In this document: positions 14,887 through 23,810 of the stretch, one piece after another
How positions within the stretch are numbered: position 1 is the first letter of the stretch
Layout: each line of letters starts with the position of its first letter
Assembly: GCA_001689415.1 (NCBI GenBank)
Contig: LUJM01000031.1
Coordinates: forward strand, 1-28,711
Direction: 5' to 3'
Source: Bacteroidales bacterium M2
Lineage (GTDB): Bacteria; Bacteroidota; Bacteroidia; Bacteroidales; Muribaculaceae
DNA: 28,711 nt
The notes under the pieces: generated by a model
Database searches by the model: none
What the model saw: the letters and a program-made list of their open reading frames with translations, nothing else
What the model was told of the DNA's origin: nothing
Translations under genes and position numbers: made by a program

Positions 14887-16794
14887 ATGAATAAAACTAA
14901 AAACATCAGTAAACGTAATCCGTGGGCGTGGATACCGACCTTGTATTTTGCCCAAGGCTTGCCATATGTGGCAGTGATGACTATATCTGTCATCATGTAC
15001 AAGCGACTTGGCATATCCAATACCGATATCGCGCTCTACACCGGCTGGCTGTATTTGCCATGGGTTATCAAACCATTCTGGAGTCCGTTTGTCGACATAA
15101 TCCGAACCAAACGCTGGTGGACGCTTACCATGCAGTGGATCATAGCGTTTGCCCTCGCCGGTATAGCTTTTACGATACCAACACCGTTTTTCTTCCAGCT
15201 TACACTTGCCATATTCTGGCTTGTAGGCTTTACGTCGGCAACTCACGACATTGCCGCCGACGGTTTCTATATGCACGCCCTAACCGAACACGAGCAATCA
15301 CTGTATGTAGGCATTCGCTCAACATTTTATCGTGTAGCTACAGTTGCAGGTCAGGGTTTGCTTGTAATTGTGGCAGGTCTCATCGAAACCAATACCGGAC
15401 TTGCCCCGGTGCAGTTGAACGTCAATGCCGACCCGGCTGTAGAATGGCGACCATGTAACCTATCGTGGACCGACGACGCACAGGCCGACCTCGACGGCGA
15501 ACTGCAATTCATAACGCCTGTAAGCGAAGCAATTGCCACAACGGCACCGTCGGAAGTGACCGTTGACATCAACGGCGAAGCTGTGACCATGCCATTTAAA
15601 GCGTATGCCACATTGATGCGCGATTCAGTAAAACATATGAACGAGCGCAATGGTTTTGTGGCGGCCGAAGTACCCGCTGCAACAAGCGGAGCTGCGGTAG
15701 TAGCCGAACCACAAGGACCAGGCAAATTCACCACATGGGTCAAGGAAACATTTGGTGAAGACCGCGAGCCTTACACACTCAAAGACAACAATATAGCAAT
15801 TGTAGGCATACGTCTCAACAAAAAACCTGCAACAGGAGAAGAAATAATACTCAATGTCACCCACAAGAGTGGCGACCAGAGCATTAAACTCGAACAGGCG
15901 GCCCTGTCGACACGCTTTGTTTTCAACGAAAGCAACTGGGACAAACCGGCATGGCTGTACTATGAAATAGATAATAAGCTATCGTCATCAGCACAGGCTA
16001 CATTCGAGGGCGCATCGGGCAATATTCCGTTTGCATGGCTTGTAGTATTTGCAGTGTTGTCGGCATTTTTCTTTATCGTGGCATTCTATCACAGCTGGGC
16101 ATTACCCCGTCCCGCAAGCGACGGTCACAACGACGACGGCATGACTGCATCGTCGATTATCCGCGAATTCTTCGACACATTCAAATCCTTCTTCCAGAAG
16201 CCACAGGCCATGGTAGCTATAGCTTTTATGCTTCTATACCGTCTGCCCGAGGCACAACTTGTGAAACTCATCAACCCCTTCCTTCTCGACCCGATTGACA
16301 AAGGCGGCCTCGGCCTCACCACCGGCGAAGTCGGCATTGTATACGGAACAGTCGGCATCATCGGCCTTACCCTCGGTGGTATCATCGGCGGTATCGCAGC
16401 CGCAAAGGGCGGCCTCAAGAAATGGCTTTGGCCCATGGCTTGGTCGATGTCGCTTACCTGCCTCACATTTGTATATCTTAGCTATGCCTCAGACCATTCG
16501 CTGCTGACGGTCAACATCTGCGTATTTATCGAGCAATTCGGTTATGGCTTCGGCTTCACAGCCTATATGCTCTACCTTATTTACTTCTCGGAAGGCAAAC
16601 ACAAAACAGCCCATTACGCAATCTGTACAGGCTTCATGGCTCTTGGTATGATGCTTCCCGGCATGGCAGCAGGCTGGCTGCAGGAAACTATCGGTTACCG
16701 CCACTTCTTCATCTGGACCATGATATGCTGCGCGGCAACAATCGGCGTTTGCGCATTCCTCAAGATCGACCCCAATTTCGGACGTAAAAAATGA
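14887..16794 (+). CDS. AmpG-like MFS transporter with large periplasmic insert
   Basis: 635 residues. The N-terminus (NPWAWIPTLYFAQGLPYVAV) and the TSATHDIAADGFYMHAL segment match AmpG-type muropeptide permeases. Five membrane helices (about 13-35, 43-62, 79-97, 102-118, 146-166) precede a soluble insert at about 170-380, followed by helix 6 at 382-402 and six more. By topology the insert is periplasmic. It is beta-rich with repeated Val/Thr strands (EVTVDINGEAVTM, EIILNVTHKSG) and matches no domain I can name. The gene's stop overlaps the NamZ start in ATGA. Its role as importer of peptidoglycan fragments is inferred from family and neighbours; the true substrate might be disaccharide or free sugar. 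Confidence 0.82.
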   Translation: MNKTKNISKRNPWAWIPTLYFAQGLPYVAVMTISVIMYKRLGISNTDIALYTGWLYLPWVIKPFWSPFVDIIRTKRWWTLTMQWIIAFALAGIAFTIPTPFFFQLTLAIFWLVGFTSATHDIAADGFYMHALTEHEQSLYVGIRSTFYRVATVAGQGLLVIVAGLIETNTGLAPVQLNVNADPAVEWRPCNLSWTDDAQADLDGELQFITPVSEAIATTAPSEVTVDINGEAVTMPFKAYATLMRDSVKHMNERNGFVAAEVPAATSGAAVVAEPQGPGKFTTWVKETFGEDREPYTLKDNNIAIVGIRLNKKPATGEEIILNVTHKSGDQSIKLEQAALSTRFVFNESNWDKPAWLYYEIDNKLSSSAQATFEGASGNIPFAWLVVFAVLSAFFFIVAFYHSWALPRPASDGHNDDGMTASSIIREFFDTFKSFFQKPQAMVAIAFMLLYRLPEAQLVKLINPFLLDPIDKGGLGLTTGEVGIVYGTVGIIGLTLGGIIGGIAAAKGGLKKWLWPMAWSMSLTCLTFVYLSYASDHSLLTVNICVFIEQFGYGFGFTAYMLYLIYFSEGKHKTAHYAICTGFMALGMMLPGMAAGWLQETIGYRHFFIWTMICCAATIGVCAFLKIDPNFGRKK

Positions 16795-18017
16795 AAAAAA
16801 TACTTAGCCTTATATTTCTTGCCGGTGTCCTTACCGCCGGTGCGCAGGTAAAACCCGGTATCGAGGTTCTGCGCGACAATAATTTCGCAAGCCTTCAGGG
16901 CAAACGTGTCGGCCTGATAACCAACCCCACAGGTGTGGACAACGACCTTGTGTCGACCGTAGATATCCTTGCCAATGCCCCCGGCGTGAAATTAGTGGGC
17001 CTCTATGCGCCCGAACATGGCGTTCGCGGCGATGTGCATGCAGGCGACAAAGTGGATGGAACTGTCGATAAAGCCACCGGCGTGCCCGTGTATTCTATCT
17101 ACGGAAAGACGCTCAAACCGACTCCCGAGATGCTAAAGGATGTAGATGTGCTTATCTACGACATCCAGGATAACGGCTGCCGCTCGTTTACCTTTATTTC
17201 GACCATGGGCAAAGCTATGGAAGCATGTGCCGAGCAGGGCAAAAAATTCATGGTCCTCGACCGACCGAACCCCATCGGCGGCAACAAAATCGAAGGCAAC
17301 CTTGTAGAGGATTCGTGCTATTCGTTCGTAAGTCAATTTCCCATTCCATATGTCTACGGCCTCACTCCCGGCGAACTCGCCCGCTATCTCAACGACGAAG
17401 GCCTGATAGGCAAGGGCAAAAAGGTAGACCTTGAGGTAATTCCCATGGAAGGCTACACCCGTGACATGGATTTCCGCGCAACCGGAATGCCCTGGGTACT
17501 CCCCTCGCCCCACATGCCTACACCAGAGAGCTGCCTCTACTATCCGGCATCGGGCATCCTTGGCGAACTATATCAGATTTCTATCGGCGTGGGCTACACC
17601 GAGCCGTTCAAGCTATTCTGTGCTCCATGGATCGATGCCGAAGACCTTGCCAAGAAACTTAACGCCCGCAATATCCCCGGCGTAAAATTCCGCCCGATTC
17701 ATATCAAGCCATTCTACTCTACCGGCAAAGGTGAAAACCTCGGTGGCGTAGAGACATACATCACCGATGTTGAGAAAGCGCCACTGTCGCTGATTCAGTT
17801 CTATGTAATGGACCAGCTTGCCCAGGACTACCCAGAAGGTCGTCTTTTCGACAAGGCAACCCAGGCAAGAAAGAATATGTTTGACAAAGTCGTTGGCAGC
17901 AAGAATATACGGCCAATGTTTACAAAGCGCTACAAAGTGGCGGATATCGAGGACTATTGGAACAAAGATAACGAGTCTTTCCGCAATAAATCCTCAAAAT
18001 ACCACCTTTATAAATAA
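16791..18017 (+). CDS. namZ: Exo-beta-N-acetylmuramidase, DUF1343/NamZ family
   Basis: 408 residues with a signal peptide (MKKILSLIFLAGVLTAGAQ). Conserved DUF1343 blocks are GIEVLRDNNFASLQGKRVGL, ITNPTG, YAPEHGVRGDVHAG, YDIQDNGCRSFTFISTM, and VLDRPNPIGG, then FVSQFPIPYVYGLTPGELA and PHMPTPESC. Characterised members (B. subtilis YbbC, T. forsythia NamZ) remove MurNAc from the non-reducing end of peptidoglycan glycans. It is coupled to the upstream transporter by an ATGA overlap and is followed after 65 bases by the lactate dehydrogenase. Placement in the periplasm fits supply of free MurNAc to MurT further downstream. Confidence 0.9.
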   Translation: MKKILSLIFLAGVLTAGAQVKPGIEVLRDNNFASLQGKRVGLITNPTGVDNDLVSTVDILANAPGVKLVGLYAPEHGVRGDVHAGDKVDGTVDKATGVPVYSIYGKTLKPTPEMLKDVDVLIYDIQDNGCRSFTFISTMGKAMEACAEQGKKFMVLDRPNPIGGNKIEGNLVEDSCYSFVSQFPIPYVYGLTPGELARYLNDEGLIGKGKKVDLEVIPMEGYTRDMDFRATGMPWVLPSPHMPTPESCLYYPASGILGELYQISIGVGYTEPFKLFCAPWIDAEDLAKKLNARNIPGVKFRPIHIKPFYSTGKGENLGGVETYITDVEKAPLSLIQFYVMDQLAQDYPEGRLFDKATQARKNMFDKVVGSKNIRPMFTKRYKVADIEDYWNKDNESFRNKSSKYHLYK

Positions 18018-18082
18018 GCTTCGTGCCTATATCCCATGGGCAATAAGTCCATGTATCTTAAGCACCAACCAAACACGACATA

Positions 18083-20887
18083 ATGGAGAATATAGAGCAC
18101 AAGTACCGGGATTTTGTAAACGAAATCAGCCACAGTATATCGCGCGACCGCATATATACCGATGACCTGCGCCTACTCTGCTGGGGTACGGACGCAAGCT
18201 TCTACCGCCTCCTGCCACGTGTCGTTGTAAGAGTCAAAGATGAGTCGGAAGTTATAAAAGTACTCACAGTGGCCTCGGACATGAATCTGCCACTGACATT
18301 CAGAGCTGCCGGCACGAGCCTTTCGGGCCAGTCTATTTCCGACTCAATCCTTGTGGTTGCCGGTAAGGAATGGGAAGGCTACAGGATACTCGACGAACAA
18401 GCGACTGCCATAAGCCTACAGCCCGGCATCATAGGCGCCCGCGTATCAGATATTCTGAAACCGTACCACCGAGTGTTTACCCCCGACCCGGCTTCAAAAA
18501 AATCGGCCATGATCGGCGGTATTGTCGCCAATAATGCCTCGGGCATGAAGTGCGGCACACATGCCAACAGCGACCGCATAATGCGCTCGATACGTATTGT
18601 GCTTGCCGACGGTACCGTACTTGATACTGGCGACGAAGCTTCGCGTAAGGAATTCAAGCGTACGCACGCAGCACTTCTCGATGAAATAGATCAGATACGC
18701 CGCAGCATATGCGATGATCCGGAGCTACACGAACTTATACGCCGGAAATACGAAATCAAGAATGTGACCGGTCTTAATCTGCTGCCGTTCATATTATTTG
18801 ATGATCCGTTCAACATAATCGCCCACTGTATGGTTGGCAGTGAAGGTACGCTTGCCTTTATCAGCGAAGTCACCATGAACACTGCAGCCGAAAAGCCTTA
18901 TACGGCATCGGCTATGGTTTATTTCGATGATATGACCGAGGCTTGCCGCGCCGTTGTAGCCATGCGTAAAGAGGCACCGGTACAGGCCTGCGAACTACTT
19001 GACAAGAAATCGCTTGCCTCGGTCGGCGATACCACAGGCCAGGGCCTGACGGCTCTGCTAATTCAGACAGAGGCCGACGACCCCGCGGTTCTGCAAGAGC
19101 AGATTGACAAAACCATGGTCATTCTCGACCGCTTCAAGCTCTTCAAAGCTACACATTTTTCTACCGACCCCGCAGAAGTTGCGGCATGGTGGCAGATGCG
19201 TTCGGGTGTCTTCCCGGCAGTCGGCGGCACTCGCCCGTTGGGAACTACGGCCTTGATAGAAGATGTCGCATTCCATATCGACAATCTGCCCGAAGCTACC
19301 GTTGCCCTTGCCAAGATGATAGAAGACTGTGGCTACGACGATGCATGTATATATGGCCACGCGCTTGAGGGTAATTACCATTTCGTACTGGCGCAAAAAT
19401 TTGACACGCAAGCCGATATCGACAAATACCGCAATCTGATGAAGCGGATTGAGGAGCTTGTCATTGGCCGTTTCAACGGTTCTCTGAAAGCCGAACACGG
19501 CACAGGGCGCAATATGGCACCATTTGTCGAGGCCGAATGGGGTAAGAAAGCATGGGCTTTGATGAAACGCATCAAGGCGGCTTTTGACCCGCAAGGCATA
19601 CTCAATCCCGGTGTGATTTTCAACGATGACCCCGAGAGTTTCATCCATGGCATGAAGCCTCTGCCACTGACAAACGATCATGTAGACCGCTGTATCGAAT
19701 GCGGCTTTTGCGAAGTTAATTGTGTAAGCTGCGGACTCACACTTTCTGCCCGTCAAAGAATCGTGGCTCAGCGTGAAATATCGCGACTGGAAACAAGCGG
19801 CGAAGCCCCCGAGCGTTTGAGCCGTCTCAAAAAACAATTCAAATACTACGGCAACGAGACCTGCGCCGGCGACGGTCTATGCAGCACATCGTGCCCTATG
19901 AGCATCAATACAGCCAATCTTATTCACGACATTCGCAAGGCAGAAACCGGCAGTTTCGCTCACAATGTGGGCAAATGGGCAGCCGAGAACATGCCGGTTA
20001 TCGAGGGAGGCCTACGCATGACATTGGCTGCCGCTCATGCCGCTCATACCATAATTGGCGACAAGAGTGTTCGCGCTGTTGGCAATGCTTTGCACCGTGT
20101 CGGATTTCCCCTATGGACTCCGGCGCTGCCAAAACCATACTACCCCGGGCATCTCAACAAGCAGAGCCGCGAACCACAAGCCCGCAAACTCGTCTACTTC
20201 CCCTCGTGTATCAACCGCACTATGGGAGCAAGCGATGAGGACCACAAGACCGAACCGTTGGCCGATGTATTTGTAAGACTTTGCAAGAAAGCCGGATACG
20301 AAGTCATATTTCCCAAAAACATGGGTAATCTTTGCTGCGGCATGATATGGGAAAGCAAGGGCATGCCCGATATCGCAGATGAAAAAGTAAAGCAACTCGA
20401 AACAGCATTGGCCGAGGCATCCGAAGGTGGACGCTGGCCCGTAGTATGCGACCAGAGCCCGTGCCTGCACCGTATGCGCGATCACATCAGCAGCATGAAA
20501 CTCTACGAACCGGCAGAGTTCATCCACGATTTCATGACTCCGTATCTCTGTTTCCATAAACACGATATAGCGATTGCGGTGCATGTAACTTGCTCATCGC
20601 GTAGAATGGGAATCAGCGACAAGATTGTGGCCCTGGCCAAGATGTGCAGCAACAACGTACTCGTACCGGAAGGAATCGGCTGCTGCGGCTTTGCCGGCGA
20701 CAAAGGCTTCACACACCCGGAACTAAACCAATGGGGCCTTCGAAAACTCAAACCGCAAATCGAGGCAGCCGGGATAGTAGCAGGCTACTCCAACTCTCGC
20801 ACCTGCGAAATAGGTTTGACTACGAATTCCGGAATACCATATAAATCTATAGTTTACCTTGTAGACGAGTCTACATCTCCGAAATAA
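18083..20887 (+). CDS. FAD-linked, Fe-S-containing D-2-hydroxyacid (probably D-lactate) dehydrogenase
   Basis: 934 residues combining a FAD_binding_4 (PCMH-type) domain (about 40-270; FRAAGTSLSGQSISDSIL and NNASGMKCGTH), a FAD-oxidase C-terminal domain (about 270-515; LKAEHGTGRNMAPFVE), a 4Fe-4S motif CIECGFCEVNC near 535-546, and a second cysteine cluster CAGDGLCSTSCP near 593. Two CCG-type regions follow (PSCINRTMG with LCCGMIWESKG, then VTCSSRRMG with CCGFAGDKGF). The architecture is that of quinone-linked D-lactate dehydrogenases. There is no signal peptide; it probably sits on the cytoplasmic face of the membrane. MurQ, four genes on, releases D-lactate, so substrate assignment by context is strong. 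Glycolate or 2-hydroxyglutarate cannot be excluded. Confidence 0.82.
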   Translation: MENIEHKYRDFVNEISHSISRDRIYTDDLRLLCWGTDASFYRLLPRVVVRVKDESEVIKVLTVASDMNLPLTFRAAGTSLSGQSISDSILVVAGKEWEGYRILDEQATAISLQPGIIGARVSDILKPYHRVFTPDPASKKSAMIGGIVANNASGMKCGTHANSDRIMRSIRIVLADGTVLDTGDEASRKEFKRTHAALLDEIDQIRRSICDDPELHELIRRKYEIKNVTGLNLLPFILFDDPFNIIAHCMVGSEGTLAFISEVTMNTAAEKPYTASAMVYFDDMTEACRAVVAMRKEAPVQACELLDKKSLASVGDTTGQGLTALLIQTEADDPAVLQEQIDKTMVILDRFKLFKATHFSTDPAEVAAWWQMRSGVFPAVGGTRPLGTTALIEDVAFHIDNLPEATVALAKMIEDCGYDDACIYGHALEGNYHFVLAQKFDTQADIDKYRNLMKRIEELVIGRFNGSLKAEHGTGRNMAPFVEAEWGKKAWALMKRIKAAFDPQGILNPGVIFNDDPESFIHGMKPLPLTNDHVDRCIECGFCEVNCVSCGLTLSARQRIVAQREISRLETSGEAPERLSRLKKQFKYYGNETCAGDGLCSTSCPMSINTANLIHDIRKAETGSFAHNVGKWAAENMPVIEGGLRMTLAAAHAAHTIIGDKSVRAVGNALHRVGFPLWTPALPKPYYPGHLNKQSREPQARKLVYFPSCINRTMGASDEDHKTEPLADVFVRLCKKAGYEVIFPKNMGNLCCGMIWESKGMPDIADEKVKQLETALAEASEGGRWPVVCDQSPCLHRMRDHISSMKLYEPAEFIHDFMTPYLCFHKHDIAIAVHVTCSSRRMGISDKIVALAKMCSNNVLVPEGIGCCGFAGDKGFTHPELNQWGLRKLKPQIEAAGIVAGYSNSRTCEIGLTTNSGIPYKSIVYLVDESTSPK

Positions 20888-20892
20888 GAACA

Positions 20893-22071
20893 ATGAATCA
20901 AAAAACCAATCAAAACCAGCGCCTGATGTCGCTCGACATCCTGCGAGGCATCACTATCGCCGGCATGATCCTGGTCAACAACCCGGGGTCGTGGGGTGAT
21001 ATCTACGCGCCGCTGCGCCATGCGGAATGGAACGGTCTTACGCCGACCGACCTTGTGTTTCCGTTTTTCATGTTCATTATGGGTATTTCTACATATTTTT
21101 CGCTAAGAAAATACCAATTTGAATTCAGCCGTCAGTCATTTATAAAAATACTGCGCAGAACGATTGTGATTTTTGCTATCGGTCTCGGCATCGCATGGTT
21201 TGGAATGTTTCTTCGCGGCATCCTCAATGAAAAGACCTTTTTGGAGGCTGTAGCGAATTTCGACCATATCCGTATCCTCGGCGTAATGCCCCGACTGGCC
21301 CTTTGCTACGGCGTAGGCGCTACTATGGCCTTGCTGATACCGCACAAAACAATGCCGTGGATTATAGGGGCAATGCTTGTGGTATACAGCATAATACTGA
21401 TTTTCGGCAACGGTTTTGAATTTTCCGACAGCAACGTCATATCTATCGTAGACCGCAAAGTGCTCGGCGAAAACCACATGTATGCCGATACTGTAGGTGG
21501 CGTACGCCTCAAATTCGACCCCGAGGGCCTGCTAAGCACCCTGCCCTCTATAGCCCACATGCTCATAGGCTTTTTCTGCGGAGGGCTGATACTCGGCACC
21601 AAGGACAACCACGAAAGAATAAACAGATTGTTTATCGTAGGCACCATACTCACATTCGCAGGATTCCTACTCGACTTCGGTATACCAATCAATAAAAAAA
21701 TATGGTCACCGACCTTCGTGCTCACTACTTGCGGCCTTGCGTCGAGTTTCCTTGCCCTGCTGATATGGATTATCGACATACGAGGCCACAAGACGTGGTG
21801 TCGATTCTTTGAATCATTCGGCGTAAACCCGCTGTTTATGTACTGCCTCGGAGCTGTGCTGAGCATTGTTATCGGAGCAGTAAAAGTGCCCTACTCTGCA
21901 AGCGAGTCGGGTCTGATAACGATAAAAGGCTGGCTGTACAAAGCCATCTTCATACCCGTAAGCGGAGACGATGCCACCCTCGCATCGCTGATGTTTGCTA
22001 TTTCATTTGTATTATTTAACTGGTGTATAGGTTATATCCTGTACAAAAAGCACATATATATAAAAATATGA
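20893..22071 (+). CDS. murT: MurT-type inner-membrane MurNAc uptake protein, DUF5009/HGSNAT-like
   Basis: 392 residues with many hydrophobic segments. The start SLDILRGITIAGMILVNNPG and LRHAEWNGLTPTDLVFPFFM (41-60) match the heparan-alpha-glucosaminide N-acetyltransferase-like family, including H43, which aligns with the acetyl-accepting histidine region of that family. In T. forsythia the equivalent gene of a three-gene cluster with a sugar kinase and murQ encodes a non-PTS MurNAc transport function, working together with the kinase. Here it overlaps the kinase start (ATGA at 22068-22071) and follows the dehydrogenase by 5 bases. An acetyltransferase activity, alone or linked to uptake, is still possible. 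Confidence 0.8.
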   Translation: MNQKTNQNQRLMSLDILRGITIAGMILVNNPGSWGDIYAPLRHAEWNGLTPTDLVFPFFMFIMGISTYFSLRKYQFEFSRQSFIKILRRTIVIFAIGLGIAWFGMFLRGILNEKTFLEAVANFDHIRILGVMPRLALCYGVGATMALLIPHKTMPWIIGAMLVVYSIILIFGNGFEFSDSNVISIVDRKVLGENHMYADTVGGVRLKFDPEGLLSTLPSIAHMLIGFFCGGLILGTKDNHERINRLFIVGTILTFAGFLLDFGIPINKKIWSPTFVLTTCGLASSFLALLIWIIDIRGHKTWCRFFESFGVNPLFMYCLGAVLSIVIGAVKVPYSASESGLITIKGWLYKAIFIPVSGDDATLASLMFAISFVLFNWCIGYILYKKHIYIKI

Positions 22072-22916
22072 TACTGATAGCCGATTGCGGAAGTACCAAG
22101 ATAGACTGGTGCGTGCTCAACAAGACTAAAGTAGAAAAACAAGTCTTCACCCTTGGGATGAATGCGGTAATGCTCACTGAAGAAGAAATGCGAAGCCGCT
22201 TCTCCACCGAGCTGCTGCCCGAACTCGGCGAGATCAGCAGCAAGATCAAAGCCATATATTTCTACGGAGCCGGATGCATCTCGCCCGAGGTATGCGGTAA
22301 CGTAGCCCGGGCATTGAAAGCCAACATGCCCTCATGCGACACTGTGGAAGTATACAGCGACCTACTTGCCGCCGCCCGAGCGCTTTGCGGTCGTGAGCCT
22401 GGTATTGCCTGCATACTTGGCACCGGTTCAAACTCATGCTTTTACGACGGCAAAGGTATTGCCGACAATGTGTCGCCTCTGGGTTATATCCTCGGCGACG
22501 AAGGCTCTGGAGCGGTGTTGGGTAAATTATTCCTTGGCGATGTGCTCAAAAAGCAACTCCCTGCCGAGGTATGCGCCCGCTTCCTCAACGAGTACGACCT
22601 CGACCTGCTCGGCATCATCCGCCGTGTATACCGCGAACCCCAGGCAAACCGCTTCCTGGCATCTGTGACACCCTTCCTGAGCAAGAACATAGCAGTGCCC
22701 GAAATCCACGACCTCGTATTCAATGCATTCAAGGCTTTCTTCAAGCGCAATATCAAAAACTACGAACACTACAGTTGCCACAAAGTGAACTTCATAGGCT
22801 CGATAGCATATTACTTCCGCGACATACTTCAGGAAGCCGCCACAGCCGAGGGTTGCCAAGTAGGCAGAATCGTGAAAAGCCCAATGGAAGGCCTTATCAA
22901 GTTTCACAGCAACTGA
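22068..22916 (+). CDS. murK: BadF/BadG-family amino-sugar kinase (MurK type)
   Basis: Predicted to phosphorylate imported MurNAc (and perhaps GlcNAc) at O6. Starting at the ATGA overlap with murT gives MILIADCGSTKIDW at the N-terminus, which is the phosphate-1 ATPase motif; an earlier in-frame ATG at 22023 would add 15 residues inside murT and is less likely. Length is 282 residues. CILGTGSNSCFYDG and LGDEGSGAVLGK are the phosphate-2 and adenosine regions typical of the ASKHA fold. The gene order murT-murK-murQ matches the T. forsythia cluster. Cytoplasmic. Confidence 0.88.
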   Translation: MILIADCGSTKIDWCVLNKTKVEKQVFTLGMNAVMLTEEEMRSRFSTELLPELGEISSKIKAIYFYGAGCISPEVCGNVARALKANMPSCDTVEVYSDLLAAARALCGREPGIACILGTGSNSCFYDGKGIADNVSPLGYILGDEGSGAVLGKLFLGDVLKKQLPAEVCARFLNEYDLDLLGIIRRVYREPQANRFLASVTPFLSKNIAVPEIHDLVFNAFKAFFKRNIKNYEHYSCHKVNFIGSIAYYFRDILQEAATAEGCQVGRIVKSPMEGLIKFHSN

Positions 22917-22979
22917 ATACCGGCATCAACACAACGGTAATACTAACCGATCATTGTATTTCTAATTTCAGCATAACAA

Positions 22980-23807
22980 ATGGCTTTTGTAAAAATCAGC
23001 GAACAGCCTTCGCTCTACAACGATCTCGAAAAGAAATCGGTAGGCGAAATCCTCCACGACATCAACAATGAGGACAAGAAGGTAGCCCTGGCAGTAGAAA
23101 AAGCTATCCCGGCCATCGAGAAGCTTGTAGAACAGATAGTACCCCGCATGAAAGGCGGTGGCCGTATTTTCTATATCGGCGCAGGTACTTCGGGCCGCTT
23201 AGGCGTACTCGACGCATCTGAGATTCCTCCCACATTCGGCATGGACCCCTCGTGGGTAATTGGCCTCATCGCAGGCGGCGATACAGCACTACGCAACCCT
23301 GTTGAAAATGCCGAAGACGACACCTTGCAAGGCTGGCACGACCTCGAGAAATTCGATATCAACGACAAGGACACCGTAATCGGTATCGCCGCTTCAGGAA
23401 CAACGCCCTATGTAATCGGAGCAATCAAAGAAGCGAGAAAACACGGCATCCTTACCGCTGCTATCACTTCGAACCCCGACGCACCGGTATCGGAAGCTGC
23501 CGACATCGCCATTGAAATGGTGGTAGGACCGGAATACGTTACCGGATCGTCGCGAATGAAAAGCGGTACCGGACAAAAGATGATATGCAATATGATTACC
23601 ACATCGGTAATGATTAAAATGGGCCGCGTGAAAGGCAACAAGATGGTAAACATGCAGCTGTCGAATGCCAAACTTGTAGACCGCGGAACACGCATGATTG
23701 TAGAAGAACTCGGCCTGCCTTACGACGAGGCAAACCGCATGCTGCGTATGCATGGCTCTGTAAAAAAAGCCGTCGATGCATACCTCGAGCACAAAAACGG
23801 TATTTAA
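22980..23807 (+). CDS. murQ: N-acetylmuramic acid 6-phosphate etherase
   Basis: Cleaves the lactyl ether of MurNAc-6-phosphate to GlcNAc-6-phosphate and D-lactate. The 275 residues contain a SIS domain with the diagnostic FYIGAGTSGRLGVLDASEIP, AGGDTALRNPVENAEDD, GIAASGTTPYVIGAI and GPEYVTGSSRMKSGTGQK. It is slightly shorter than the roughly 300-residue E. coli enzyme, mainly at the C-terminus. It lies 63 bases after murK and 3 before the esterase gene. No nagA or nagB is in the window, so downstream GlcNAc-6-P use must be encoded elsewhere. Confidence 0.97.
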   Translation: MAFVKISEQPSLYNDLEKKSVGEILHDINNEDKKVALAVEKAIPAIEKLVEQIVPRMKGGGRIFYIGAGTSGRLGVLDASEIPPTFGMDPSWVIGLIAGGDTALRNPVENAEDDTLQGWHDLEKFDINDKDTVIGIAASGTTPYVIGAIKEARKHGILTAAITSNPDAPVSEAADIAIEMVVGPEYVTGSSRMKSGTGQKMICNMITTSVMIKMGRVKGNKMVNMQLSNAKLVDRGTRMIVEELGLPYDEANRMLRMHGSVKKAVDAYLEHKNGI

Positions 23808-23810
23808 ATC

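Noticed and set aside
19058..19837. Minus-strand open frame of 259 codons opposite the lactate dehydrogenase
   Set aside because: Covers the Fe-S motif region of the real gene and has no recognisable feature.
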